DNA of 64,000 nt from Allodiplogaster sudhausi (lineage: Eukaryota; Nematoda; Chromadorea; Rhabditida; Diplogasteridae): positions 2,338,501 to 2,402,500 of the forward strand of contig CALZFC010000041.1 in the NCBI GenBank assembly GCA_945643635.1, in the 5' to 3' direction. Position 1 is the stretch's first letter. The number at the start of each line of letters is the position of its first letter. This document shows, in pieces, positions 9,307-18,199 of this stretch. The translations under genes were made by a program, and so were the position numbers. The notes beneath the pieces are model-generated. The model ran no database searches. It was not told the DNA's origin and saw only the letters and a list, made by a program, of their open reading frames with translations.

Positions 9307-9939
9307 ATGTATCTTGCCTGGCCAACATGCATGCTTGTATGTGGACCTTCGGGGTGTGGTAAAAGTACATTAATTCATAGAATTATTGCTACAAGGGAAC
9401 AAGTATTTGAAAACGTACATCCAGGATATATATTTTTCTGTTATAACGAATACCAAACAGGCTACGATGAGTTTGCCAATCTTACACATGTTACAATGCA
9501 TGAAGGTATCCCCGACATTGAAATGTTAAAGGAAAAGAAGAATGAAAAAGTACTACTTGTTCTTGACGATCTAATGGTTAAGCTTGAACGCTGGCCTGAT
9601 GCTGAAAAACTTTTTACTGTTGCGTCGCACCATTTTGACATGTCTGTAATTTGCGTAGTTCATTCTTTATTTTATGGTAAAACCATTCGAACACTTCGCA
9701 TAAACTCAAGCTATCTTTGTCTATTTAAGAATAATGCTGATCAATTGATGATTCGTAATCTTGCAAGTCAGCTTTTTCCTACAAACCGACAATTCTTTAT
9801 AGACGCCTACACTGACGCAACTTCTGGTGCACACAGTTACCTGTTTGTAGACCTACATAAGACGACAGAAGTAACGTACCGCCTTCGAACTAGTATATTT
9901 CCCGACACGGAACGTGTTTATTGCTATACGCCAAAATGA
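9307..9939 (+). CDS. ATP: A32-type genome-packaging ATPase (FtsK/HerA superfamily)
   Basis: A 210-residue intact ORF. Walker A is GPSGCGKST (residues 13-21) and Walker B is VLLVLDDLM (about 82-90). A sensor-like histidine region follows (VVHSLFYG, about 118). The N terminus is very short before the P-loop, as in Polinton and poxvirus A32-like ATPases, which pump the genome into preformed capsids. Its stop overlaps the start of the next ORF (ATGA at 9936-9939), as expected for a tightly packed viral module. No disabling change is visible. Confidence 0.92.
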   Translation: MYLAWPTCMLVCGPSGCGKSTLIHRIIATREQVFENVHPGYIFFCYNEYQTGYDEFANLTHVTMHEGIPDIEMLKEKKNEKVLLVLDDLMVKLERWPDAEKLFTVASHHFDMSVICVVHSLFYGKTIRTLRINSSYLCLFKNNADQLMIRNLASQLFPTNRQFFIDAYTDATSGAHSYLFVDLHKTTEVTYRLRTSIFPDTERVYCYTPK

Positions 9940-10267
9940 ATACTACAAAAGCAGTGTGGAATAAAGAAGTTTAAAAAAAGATTTCTTCACTTGCATCAAC
10001 AAAAGATTTTCAATGTCGTGTTAACGAGGCGGACCCTAACACAATTATATGTATTGTTGAGGCACTTTGTAATATTCTTCATGGTACGGCCCATACACCG
10101 AAGACGCAAAAGAAAACGCTAAAACCTTACGCCTCAAAGATTCGTACACACGAACGGTCCCATTGGCAAAACAACATATAATTCAAGCGGGTGCAGGATT
10201 TTTTGCACCTTTAATTCCCGTAATTGTTGGTGTTGCCGCAAACGTTCTATCTAATGCCTTCGTTTAA
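9936..10267 (+). pseudogene. Broken small virion-type gene after the ATPase
   Basis: The ORF begins at the ATGA overlap with the ATPase. It reaches an in-frame TAA after 12 codons (9972-9974), reopens with the same coding character, then shifts frame around 10140-10180. The last segment, ending at TAA 10265-10267, is hydrophobic (GFFAPLIPVIVGVAANVLS). It resembles the small glycine/alanine-rich hydrophobic tails of adenovirus-like core or cement proteins. That resemblance is weak inference. The position between ATPase and integrase is typical for such a gene. Confidence 0.55.
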
Positions 10268-10347
10268 TAAGTTATTGCTTCTTTCCGAAGAACGTCTTGC
10301 AAATATGATGCAACATCAACAACTTTATTCAACGCATTGAAAAGGAA
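10254..10347 (+). pseudogene. Short ORF overlapping the preceding gene, frame lost before the integrase
   Basis: Starts MPSFNKLLLLSEERLANM at 10254 and hits TGA near 10338. The following sequence in the next frame continues with a helical Leu/Ile-rich stretch (EKELNTLLAPSCILDVEGKM) that runs directly into the integrase frame. This looks like a small Polinton gene broken by one frameshift and now fused in frame to the integrase. Confidence 0.45.
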
Positions 10348-11553
10348 TTGAATACACTTCTTGCACCTTCCTGTATTCTTGATGTTGAAGGAAAGATGCG
10401 CAGATATCGTGCTCTGCTACAACGTCTTACACAGCACATACATGGAAACAGTGATGGAGCAAAAGCAGAAGTTGCATGGCAAGGTGCAGATAATGATGAT
10501 GAAGCAAGTAATGAAAGTAGTCAAAAAACTGCCATACCCATCGTAAAAGAATCTCCAAAAGAGAACGCTATAAATAAACCTCAGCCTCTTGTTAATATCC
10601 AACAACAACAACAAACCCATTTTCCCAGATTGAATCGAATAAAAACAAGTAAAACGCAGTGTACATGGATTGATAGCGACCACCAAGCAGATCTTGCCAT
10701 AATGGTCGACCTTAAGCGTCACAATTCTGGCTATACTTGTATTCTTGTTGTTGTTGATGTCCTGTCTCAATATGTAATGTGTGAACCTCTTCTAAATAAA
10801 AGTGGTGCTGAAACTGGAAAAGCGTACACACGCATAATTAAAACTTCTGGACGGTCCCCTTTTCGGCTTTACACGGATGCAGGAAAAGAATTTTTAAATT
10901 CCAACTTTAAACGTTAACTAGCGCAACATGAAATTGAACATCGTATTCCAAAGAATCATAATGTAAAGTGTGCACTTGCAGAGAATACTATACGTAGACT
11001 AAAGTCAAGACTATATCGCTATTTTTCCGAATATAATACCTATCGCTGGTTGGATGTTTTACAAGACGCAACCAAAGCACTAAACGATTCACCAATTTCT
11101 TCTATTGGTGGCATTGCACCCTCGTCCGTAAATGCCTCAAATGCAGAATTTGTTTGGAAGACCCTTTATGCAAAAGACAAACAACTCGTGCGCTAACATC
11201 GCTATGCACCAGGCGATACTGTTCGTCTGTCTCGTCTTCGTGGAGCTTTTACAAAAGGATATAAGAATACGTTTACCTTTGAACTTTTCCGTATAAAAAA
11301 GTGCCTGTTCAAGGACCCACCCGCGTACATTATTGAAGATTTGAACGGTGAAGAAATTGATAGTATTGTTTATGAAAGTGAACTTGTTTCACACATTACT
11401 TCCCCCGACGACGAGTATAAAATTGAACGTGTCCTTGCACGAAGAACACGTTCGGGCAAGAAGGAAGTACTAGTACGTTGGCTTGGCTACCCACCTTCAT
11501 TTGATTCTTGGATCGATGCAAAACATGCTAGAACAATTGTCACCCGCCCCTGA
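10348..11553 (+). pseudogene. INT: Retroviral-type DDE integrase with C-terminal chromodomain, two in-frame stops
   Basis: One frame of 402 codons is interrupted by TAA at 10915-10917 and 11194-11196. The first segment holds a Gln-rich linker and the start of the catalytic core (QADLAIMVDL, then LYTDAGKEF, giving the two Asp). The second segment holds the catalytic Glu in CALAENTIRRLKSRLYRY. The third ends with a chromodomain (KIERVLARRTRSGKKEVLV, then RWLGYPPSFDSWI), usual for Polinton integrases. The N-terminal HHCC zinc domain is not evident. No ATG opens the frame. All catalytic residues and the chromodomain are preserved, so inactivation is recent or the stops are read through. The same frame runs to TGA at 11551. 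Confidence 0.85.
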
Positions 11554-11794
11554 CGAAATCAAAAGTGCTTCCTGGCATTGTGGTGAGGTGTCGTGTTCGC
11601 GTGCACTGTTTGTCTACGTTGCACAAGTAATACTTATTTACACCGTCGTTCTAGTATCGATATATAATCTATCTTTTGGCACACGTCACGACGACAATAA
11701 ACTTTGGATTGTAACACTTTCATCCTGTATTGGCTATCTTCTACCTTCCCCTACCATTCCAAACCGTCGTTTCAGCACACAATCACCCGTCTAA
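11525..11794 (+). CDS. Small two-helix membrane protein of the Polinton
   Basis: The ORF overlaps the end of the integrase in another frame. The most likely start is the ATG at 11525 (MLEQLSPAPDEIKSA), giving about 89 residues. It has two hydrophobic segments (VYVAQVILIYTVVLVSI and LWIVTLSSCIGYLLPSP) and a short polar tail. A small protein with a conserved LLSSxxGYLLPxP-like end occurs at this position in other Polintons and adintoviruses, as far as I recall. Its function is not established. It is intact here. Confidence 0.6.
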   Translation: MLEQLSPAPDEIKSASWHCGEVSCSRALFVYVAQVILIYTVVLVSIYNLSFGTRHDDNKLWIVTLSSCIGYLLPSPTIPNRRFSTQSPV

Positions 11795-11802
11795 AAAAGA
11801 AA

Positions 11803-12612
11803 ATGCATAACAGAGATGACTTTTATGTTTACCTGATTAGCAATACACACGAAGGTGACAAAATTCGTGACTTTCGTATTCGTCTTCCTGCACCTTTGCA
11901 TTTTAAATCCGACTATGAGGTTGCAATGACGGAAATTATTTATCCCAATACATACGACAGAATTACTGCAAAACAAGAAAAAGACGACTTTAACGAGAAC
12001 AATATTATTCTTGAGTATTTTGATAAGACAAACAAAGGGGAAAGTATTCGCACAGTCGTAACCATCCCCCCGAATTCGTACGAAAAGGTTGACGATTTAA
12101 TTTCTTTGATTAATGTGGAAGTAGCCACCTCGTATAACCTTACAACCAAGAAAGATATTTCCAACGACTTTATAACATTCAATAACATTACACGAAAATG
12201 TACCCTCACACAACCTGAAGATGTTTATGCAGTTAGCATGTCGAAGAAAATTGCCTATTTACTTGGTCTGGCCACAAGACTTGTTGGCTATTCAGATGGA
12301 CAATATGTCGGAAAACATTCCGTACACAATGCAAAGGATATCTTTTACATTTACACAAATATAATTGAAAACCAAATTGTTTCCAACGTTCTTAGTCCTC
12401 TACTTAAGGTACTTACCGTTGAAGGCAGTCCTGGAGACAATGTTTATTCTGCATTTTTCCGCCCACAATATCTTCTAATTAAGTCTCGATACGTGGACTC
12501 TATTCACATTAGTATAAAAAACAATCAGGACGAGGTTGTCAACTTTCATTCTGGCACCGTTTGCATTCAACTTCACTTTCGTACGCGTCGCCACGCCTTC
12601 CGAATGCAATAA
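11803..12612 (+). CDS. mCP: Minor capsid protein (penton, single jelly roll)
   Basis: A 269-residue intact ORF from ATG at 11803 (MHNRDDFYVYLISNT). It lies directly before the core-type gene and the major capsid gene, the usual Polinton order. The N-terminal part (FRIRLPAPLHFKSDYEVAMT) followed by EIIYPNT is typical of Polinton penton-like proteins, which form the pentameric capsid vertices. Beta-strand-rich composition throughout. The upstream ORF overlaps only as a shadow. Confidence 0.75.
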   Translation: MHNRDDFYVYLISNTHEGDKIRDFRIRLPAPLHFKSDYEVAMTEIIYPNTYDRITAKQEKDDFNENNIILEYFDKTNKGESIRTVVTIPPNSYEKVDDLISLINVEVATSYNLTTKKDISNDFITFNNITRKCTLTQPEDVYAVSMSKKIAYLLGLATRLVGYSDGQYVGKHSVHNAKDIFYIYTNIIENQIVSNVLSPLLKVLTVEGSPGDNVYSAFFRPQYLLIKSRYVDSIHISIKNNQDEVVNFHSGTVCIQLHFRTRRHAFRMQ

Positions 12613-12620
12613 TAATAAAA

Positions 12621-13090
12621 ATGCATGTCGCATATGACCCTGATAATTCCATTCTTGGAACAAGCGCGCCAAAGTGGTAGTGGCTTCCGTGGTATTCCTT
12701 ATCAGCGTGGTGGTAGTGGTGTTGGTGGCGTCCTCTCGAAACTCTTTTAACTTCATTTTGCCACTTACGCGTAGCGCCGGACGATCAATCCTCACCGAAG
12801 CACTTAACGCAAGTGCCAATGTTGTCGACGACGTTTCTTCCGGAAAACCATTAGAAGAAAGTTTTCGCCTACATGGACCTCAAGCATATCGTTCCCTTGT
12901 TAATCGTGCTACTTCTGCATTGCAAGGCGGTACAGGTTCTCATCGCCGACGACGACACACTTCGAAAAAGAAAAAGACACAAAAGAAAAATACTAAAAAG
13001 AAGACTTCTAGAACGGAAAGTCGCTCAGTCGTTCGAAAACGTCGGTCGCGACCTGCTGTTCCTAAATTCCCCAGTGATATATTTACATAA
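12621..13090 (+). pseudogene. Broken virion protein gene (pVI-like), two frameshifts, basic tail
   Basis: A start at 12621 (MHVAYDPDNSIL) is followed by sequence that moves to a second frame near 12655-12665 (a Gly-rich stretch, GFRGIPYQRGGSGVGG). It moves to a third frame near 12745-12755, which stays open to TAA at 13088-13090. The last frame contains an alpha-helical Ala/Ser/Arg region and a long basic tail rich in KKKK and RRRR. This arrangement, between minor and major capsid genes, is found in Polintons and adintoviruses and is compared by some authors with adenovirus pVI. The gene is inactive as it stands. Confidence 0.65.
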
Positions 13091-14391
13091 TGGTTGGTAA
13101 ACTAATTGACCCTAAATCACCACCCTCAACACGCAGTGAACGTTCTCTTTTTGACATTCCATCAACACAAGTTGCCTTTGACTCTGCCCGATGGCTTTCA
13201 ATTCCAACAAGCACACCTATTAACAACACTGGACCATACACATATAACATTGTTGATTCGAGGCATTTCCTGCAGGTCAGCAAATGCTACATTGCTTTTA
13301 AACTAAAACTCGTTCATGCTGATGCCACAAAAGTGTCTAAGTATGCTTTGGTAAACTATATCGGGGGAACTTTTTTTGGTCAAGTCAACTTGCAAATCAA
13401 TAACCAACAAGTATTCGAATGTAGTCAGTATGCATACAAAGCATACCTCGAAACGCTTTTGACACACAGTACAGATCGAAAGTTTGGAATACTTCAAGCG
13501 GCAGGATACTTTGAAGACAGCGATGTTGGTCTTGACAATGCAGATAATAAGGGATATAAGAGCAGGGTAAATGCAATTTCTACAACGGGTGAATTGGACA
13601 TTGTTTCTCCTGTACATATTGACCATTTCACAACGGATCGTCTTCTCCTGCCGCATTTAAACGTACAGTTTACATTCCATCGCAATAGCGATGCATTTGT
13701 ACTAGAAAGTCATGATGCATCACCTAATGATGCAAAAATTGAAGTCATCTCAATGAAGCTTCTTGTACGTGCAGTTGATGTCATTAGTTCTGTTAATCTT
13801 GCACTGGAACAAACATTGCTTTCCTATCCCGCTCGATATCCCTATCGACGTACCAGAGTACGTGTAGTCTCTGTGCCAGGAGGTCGCTTTGATTTTCCCT
13901 TCTCTACAATCTTTACAGATTTGATTCCGCGACGTCTTACTGTATAGATCAGCTGTATAGATCAAAATGCATATGAGGGAAGCGTTTCCCATTCCCCCTT
14001 TAATTTCCAAAGCTTTAACATTTCGGAAGTATGTATTGATGCTGGTGGTGTAACCTTCCCTGCACAACCACAAAAAATTAATTTTAAAACTAATTCTTTC
14101 GCCGAGGCTTTTGTCATGTTTTACGAGAATATTGGTGCTGTTGGTGAAAATCGTGACTTGGCAATAGGATATAAAATGTACAAAAATGGTTTTACACTAT
14201 TTGCATTTAATCTTTCCTCTACGGACACCAATACTGACTTTGAGCTTATTCGTAGTGGTACTACCCAACTGTCTATGCGTTTTTCCGACAAAACACCTGA
14301 CACTGGTCTTCAAGTTGTGATTTATGCGGAATATGATGGTCTTTACCAAATTGACCACTTTCGCAACGTTTTTAATGATCAGCAGGCTTAA
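13090..14391 (+). pseudogene. MCP: Major capsid protein (double jelly roll), one in-frame stop
   Basis: A single frame of 434 codons from ATG at 13090, interrupted only by TAG at 13945-13947 and ending at TAA 14389-14391. The N-terminal part (DSARWLSIPTSTPINN, then GPYTYNI) and the last part (QVVIYAEYDGLYQID) have the character of Polinton hexon-like capsid proteins, which form the icosahedral shell. A short direct duplication (TGTATAGATCA twice, 13940-13963) surrounds the stop, so the break probably arose by local duplication. At 433 residues it is slightly shorter than common relatives. Confidence 0.8.
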
Positions 14392-15051
14392 TGGTCCTCC
14401 TACCCTAGATCTTCGTGTTGTGGAAATTTGAGAATTTTCTTATATACTGTTCCGTGAAAAATCTGTATTCGTAATTGTGCCTTTCGTTACTGTTATGAAT
14501 AAATATGTCATTCTTTTATGTTTTTTTTGCAATATGTATGGAAGTTCACATCTAAGAGAAAATAGATAGTTTTTCGTTTGGATATCTGGAAAAACGAAGA
14601 AAAAAGAATAAGGCAATCTCTCTCTCTCTCTATCTCTCCCTATGTACATACTTCAATATGCGTGCTTGGCCGCATGGCCTAGTGCGTTTGACTAGTACGC
14701 GAAAGGTCTCATGATTAACACCGGGGGAATAAATGTTCGCTTGGATGTCTTGAGAAGGGAAGACAATTGGACAGAATTCGACAGTGTTCACAATTCTGTC
14801 ATCGAATTTGAAGAAAATAAAACAAGATGGAAAAGAGTGACAAATAACGTTCTCTTGCATACTTTGAGAAAGGGGAAGAAAATGGGACAGAATTCGACAA
14901 CGTTCGCAATCCAGTCATCAAATATGTGCGTTTGTCGGTACTTGTGATCTTATTCAATCAAAGTAATTCCAGGCAATGATTCGTGTCTCTCTCTCTCTCT
15001 CTGTATCTGTTTCTGTGTACTTCAATATCTGTGAAGATATGCTGACGTCTC

Positions 15052-15121
15052 GGCCGCATGGCCTTATGGATGGCACGTTTGACTAGTACGCGGAAGGTTC
15101 CCGGTTCGATTCCCGCCCGCA
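15052..15121 (+). other. tRNA-like sequence inside the Polinton right TIR
   Basis: The inverted counterpart of 5704-5773. It has the same A-box-like and B-box sequences with a few substitutions (for example GGATGGCACG against GGATAGCACG), so it has diverged slightly from the left copy. Confidence 0.5.
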
Positions 15122-15150
15122 ACACTGAAGTATTCTTGGCTCTGGACTTA

Positions 15151-16549
15151 CCAGGGAACGGTCAGAAACCCTAAATTCCAAAAATTCTGATATTTTGCAT
15201 ATGGATAGTGCATCACATTGGATGTTTCGGAATGAAAAAATTAGGACCCGAATCCCTCTAGAAAACTTTTTAAACAAATTTAAAGATGCGTGAAAATCTC
15301 GTTTCATCTGTAATATGCCACGTTAACAAACGTTCCAAAGCCTAAAATATGAAAGATTGGCGCAGTTGGTAGCGCTTCCGGCTACAATTTTTCTGTCCCT
15401 AGTTCAATGCCCCTTCGGGCCAAAGTCTTTTGCAAATTTTATATAGAGGTTTTGAAGTCGTGTAGCTCTTTTCTATACTTTCTATGTTTTTTTTAATATT
15501 TGAATTCGGACTTTGTGAAGTGCAGGTATCAAAAGAAAAAAAAATTGCTTTGGGCTGTATGTGTGTCCAGGGTAGGCTGATGGAGACATAGGCATTCCGA
15601 TCCGACGAGACCAAGACCATCGTTTATGCGCTTTTTAACAGAATAGAAATTAAAACTTTCGGGCGATGATCCATGATCGGAAAAAAAGATAATATGCAAA
15701 ACAATCCTTCACGCAAATATACGTACAAACAGCCCGAAACAAATTTTTTTTACATTTTGGTACTTGCAGTTCACAAAGTCCGTTTTCAATTAGGTAACTA
15801 TCGAACGTACGGAAAAGAACCACGACCTCAAATTTTTTTATAAAATTAGCAAGAGATTTTTGCCCAAAAGGGCATTAAACTTGCGAACAAAAAATCTGTA
15901 TTTTCTATGGCTATATGAAGTGCGAGGAAATATTTGTTTTGGGTCTATGTACATATGTATGTGTATGTATCAGCGTACCCAGTGGTGTGTGTGGATGGTG
16001 CAGATGTATGTATTAGAGACAACTCTCCTTATTTTCCTTTCGCCACGGAATTCACAGAACCGTTTTGATCCGCATTGCAAACGGCAGAGCGCGCGTATGC
16101 ACGCTTGCGGAAGTCATCGGCACACACATACGCACACATGCATGCAGCCCAAAACAAATATTTTATTTTGATCCTCGCACTTCACAAAGTCCGTATTCAA
16201 ATTAAAAAAGAACATAGAAAGTATAGAAAAGAACTGCACGACTTCAAAACCTCTATATAAAATTTGCAAAAGACTTTGGCCCGAAGCGGCATTGAACTAG
16301 GGACAGAAAAATTGTAGCCGGAAGAGCTACCAACTGCGCCGACTTTTCATGTTATAGGCTTTGGAACGTTTGTTAACGTGGCATATTACAGATGAAACGA
16401 GATTTTCACGCATCTTTAAATGGGTTTAAAAAGTTTTCTAGAGGGATTCGGGTCCTAATTTTTTCATTAAGAAACATCCAATGTGATGCACTATCCATAT
16501 GCAAAATATCAGAATTTTTGGAATTTAGGGTTTCTGACCGTTCCCTGGT
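15151..16549. mobile_element. Nested MITE, 1.4 kb, about 420-bp inverted arms, TTA target duplication
   Basis: Starts CCAGGGAACGGTCAGAAACC and ends with the reverse complement. The arms are about 15151-15575 and 16128-16549. It is flanked by TTA on both sides (15148-15150, 16550-16552). The left Polinton TIR supplies the uninterrupted site (CTCTGGACTTAGAAAAATTT in reverse complement), confirming the insertion and the 3-bp duplication. A TWA-type duplication is usual for PIF/Harbinger MITEs. No transposase is encoded. Confidence 0.88.
15357..15422 (+). other. tRNA-like sequence in the left arm of the nested MITE
   Basis: TGGCGCAGTTGGTAGCGC is a good tRNA A-box/D-arm. About 30 nt later TAGTTCAATGCC resembles a B box. 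The mirrored copy is at 16276-16340. No complete cloverleaf was found. It suggests that this MITE carries a tRNA-derived segment, as does the Polinton TIR. Confidence 0.5.
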
Positions 16550-16902
16550 TAGAAAAATTTCGCTTGGACATTTCAACGGGGCTTCTGGACTTTGAAAAAT
16601 TCCGAGTTGTGATTTCAACGGGGCTCCTGGACTTAGAATAATTCGCGTGTGCATCCTCTGGACTTTGAAAAATTCCGAGTTGTGATTTCAACGGGGCTCC
16701 TGGACTTACCATTAGAATAATTCGCGTGTGCATCTTCTGGACTTAGAAAAATTCCGAGTTGCGATTTCAACGGGGCTCCTGGACTTAGAAAAATTCAAGA
16801 GCCTTCTCTGGACTTAGACAAATTCATAGAAGAGAAATTTCAAGGGGAAGTTCTGGACTTAGAAAAATTTCACTTGCCCGTCAAAGTGGGCACACTCATC
16901 AT

Positions 16903-16908
16903 GTGGAC
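16903..16908. repeat. Right target-site duplication GTGGAC
   Basis: Direct copy of 5480-5485, immediately after the Polinton end. Confidence 0.85.
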
Positions 16909-17882
16909 CAATACGATTCAGCATCTTCGTGAAAGAAACAGATCTCCTTCCACCCACAGAAGAATGACCACCGAACGAGAAAGAGAATCTTATCGGCAAT
17001 ATCCATACCATGCCACTCAAGAAGGAGAAGGAAACAGGCCCATGGCTAACGGTGCCTAATCATCATCATCCATTTCATCCATGACATCCTCCCTATCATC
17101 CATTTCATTCCTGACATCCTCTTTATCATCAACTACTCTTTATCAACTTTTTGGTCAAAGTTTTTTTTCTTGTTTTTATTTTTTTCCTGCTTTATGAGAA
17201 AAAGTAGAAAGAGTATAAGTGAGACAAACTTTTAGAAAGAGAATAGATAAACAACTGGAACGCTATCTTAAATGATATGTAATTCTTTTTCTCTTTCTCT
17301 CCCGCGCGCAATATCGAACTGTCTGTTCGACGCTCCTCTCTCTATTTCCTTTTCTCTCTGCATCTTAGCGGATCCATCATCACAGGCGTATGCTTCTTGC
17401 GCATACGCTATCCATAGGACAGAGAGAAAAATATCTGCATCATCATCCCATCTCTCTTTTGTCAAAATCTCGACTAGCAGCTCACTTCTGAAATATCATC
17501 ATTCATCTTCATACCATGAACTACAACACAACCATCACCAAGCGTTCTGCGTTTATGTCGACGATCAGTCAATGGAATATTAATGATAGATCGGAATCAT
17601 CCCTTTTTATCCCAAATCATCCCCTTCTATCCCCATCATCCCTTCAATCCCACTAAACGGCAACCAAGGGCAAGTAATAATGGCATTTCGAATTATATTA
17701 CTTGTTGTCCCAATTCGATTGTTACCAACTCTCGCCGCGGGCAGTGTTCTGGCGAACCGTGGGCGGGGAATAGCCTCGCCCAAGGCCACGCCCCTGGCAG
17801 ATCTTTCTATCCTCACACTTCTTCCCAACCGTTCTACCACTGACATGTTGCTTCACTGACAGACCACCGAAGCGGTCAGCTC
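16909..17882. other. Intergenic, no gene recognised
   Basis: Contains short direct repeats of CATCCATTTCAT and CTGACATCCTC-like units (17065-17130) and a pyrimidine-rich stretch. Open frames here are short and low in complexity. Confidence 0.45.
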
Positions 17883-18105
17883 CTATGGCTCTGCCGTCTT
17901 CTCCTTGCCACTTTTCTTGCTCTTCGCATCCCCTCCAGCACTGGGGTTTAATAAAAACATTTTAGGAAAACTATTTTTCTGGAGGGTATCAGAGATGAAA
18001 AATGACCAGCGAGTTGTGTTGAATGAAGAAGCAGACGAGCAGAGCAGCCAAGAGAGGCTACCTTCCCGTACGATGGCGATTCGATGAAATAATACAAATG
18101 CTCCC
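17883..18105 (-). other. Possible small Lys-rich gene or remnant
   Basis: A TATAAAAG box (18116-18123) lies upstream of a stretch ending with a short Lys-rich open segment (GGDAKSKKSGKEKTAEP, TAG near 17885). It is preceded by a plausible acceptor (AAACCCCAG). An ATG at 18105 (MGAFVLF) lies only about 10 nt from the TATA box and would be upstream of a normal transcription start. A small gene similar in layout to the one at 4192-4454 is possible, but frames do not join convincingly and it may be decayed. Confidence 0.3.
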
Positions 18106-18115
18106 ATGATATCCG

Positions 18116-18123
18116 CTTTTATA
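18116..18123 (-). promoter_or_regulatory. TATA box (TATAAAAG)
   Basis: CCGTATAAAAGCGG on the minus strand, matching the contexts at 3547 and 4529. Confidence 0.5.
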
Positions 18124-18199
18124 CGGGGTTTTCCTGCACTTTTTTTGTAATATTTGCATCGATTTCGCAATCTGCTGAAATAGTGCACTGTCTTACAAA

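Larger units (their letters stand above)
5486..16902. mobile_element. Polinton/Maverick virus-like transposon, compact, no PolB, partly decayed
   Basis: An 11,417-bp element, about 10.0 kb once the nested MITE is removed, with TIRs and a 6-bp target duplication. Its genes include A32-type packaging ATPase (9307), adenain-type protease (8969, minus), a DDE integrase with C-terminal chromodomain (10348-11553), minor capsid protein (11803), major capsid protein (13090-14391), a two-helix membrane protein (11525) and C2H2 and CxxC zinc proteins on the minus strand. This set defines Polintons, which are related to adintoviruses and other adenovirus-like viruses. The protein-primed family-B DNA polymerase, normally 3-4 kb, is absent. 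Its usual space holds an apparent spliced cargo gene. Breaks affect the integrase, the major capsid gene and two small virion-type genes, whereas ATPase, protease and minor capsid are open. The copy is therefore unlikely to be autonomous. Nematode Mavericks are known to carry host-derived cargo and to move between species. Confidence 0.95.
14551..16902 (-). repeat. Polinton right terminal inverted repeat, split by a MITE
   Basis: 14551-15150 and 16553-16902 together are the reverse complement of the left TIR. The outer segment is 350 bp against about 190 bp on the left because extra minisatellite units (TTTCAACGGGGCTCCTGGAC) have been gained. Ends GGGCACACTCATCAT. Confidence 0.88.

Noticed and set aside
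10348..14391. Alternative genetic code or programmed readthrough of TAA in the Polinton
   Set aside because: Other genes of the same element and the host end normally at TAA, and frameshifts also occur, so decay is simpler.
7600..14400. Fusogen or envelope gene expected in some nematode Mavericks
   Set aside because: No ORF with a signal peptide, large ectodomain and C-terminal anchor is present. The only membrane candidate (11525-11794) is a small two-helix protein.
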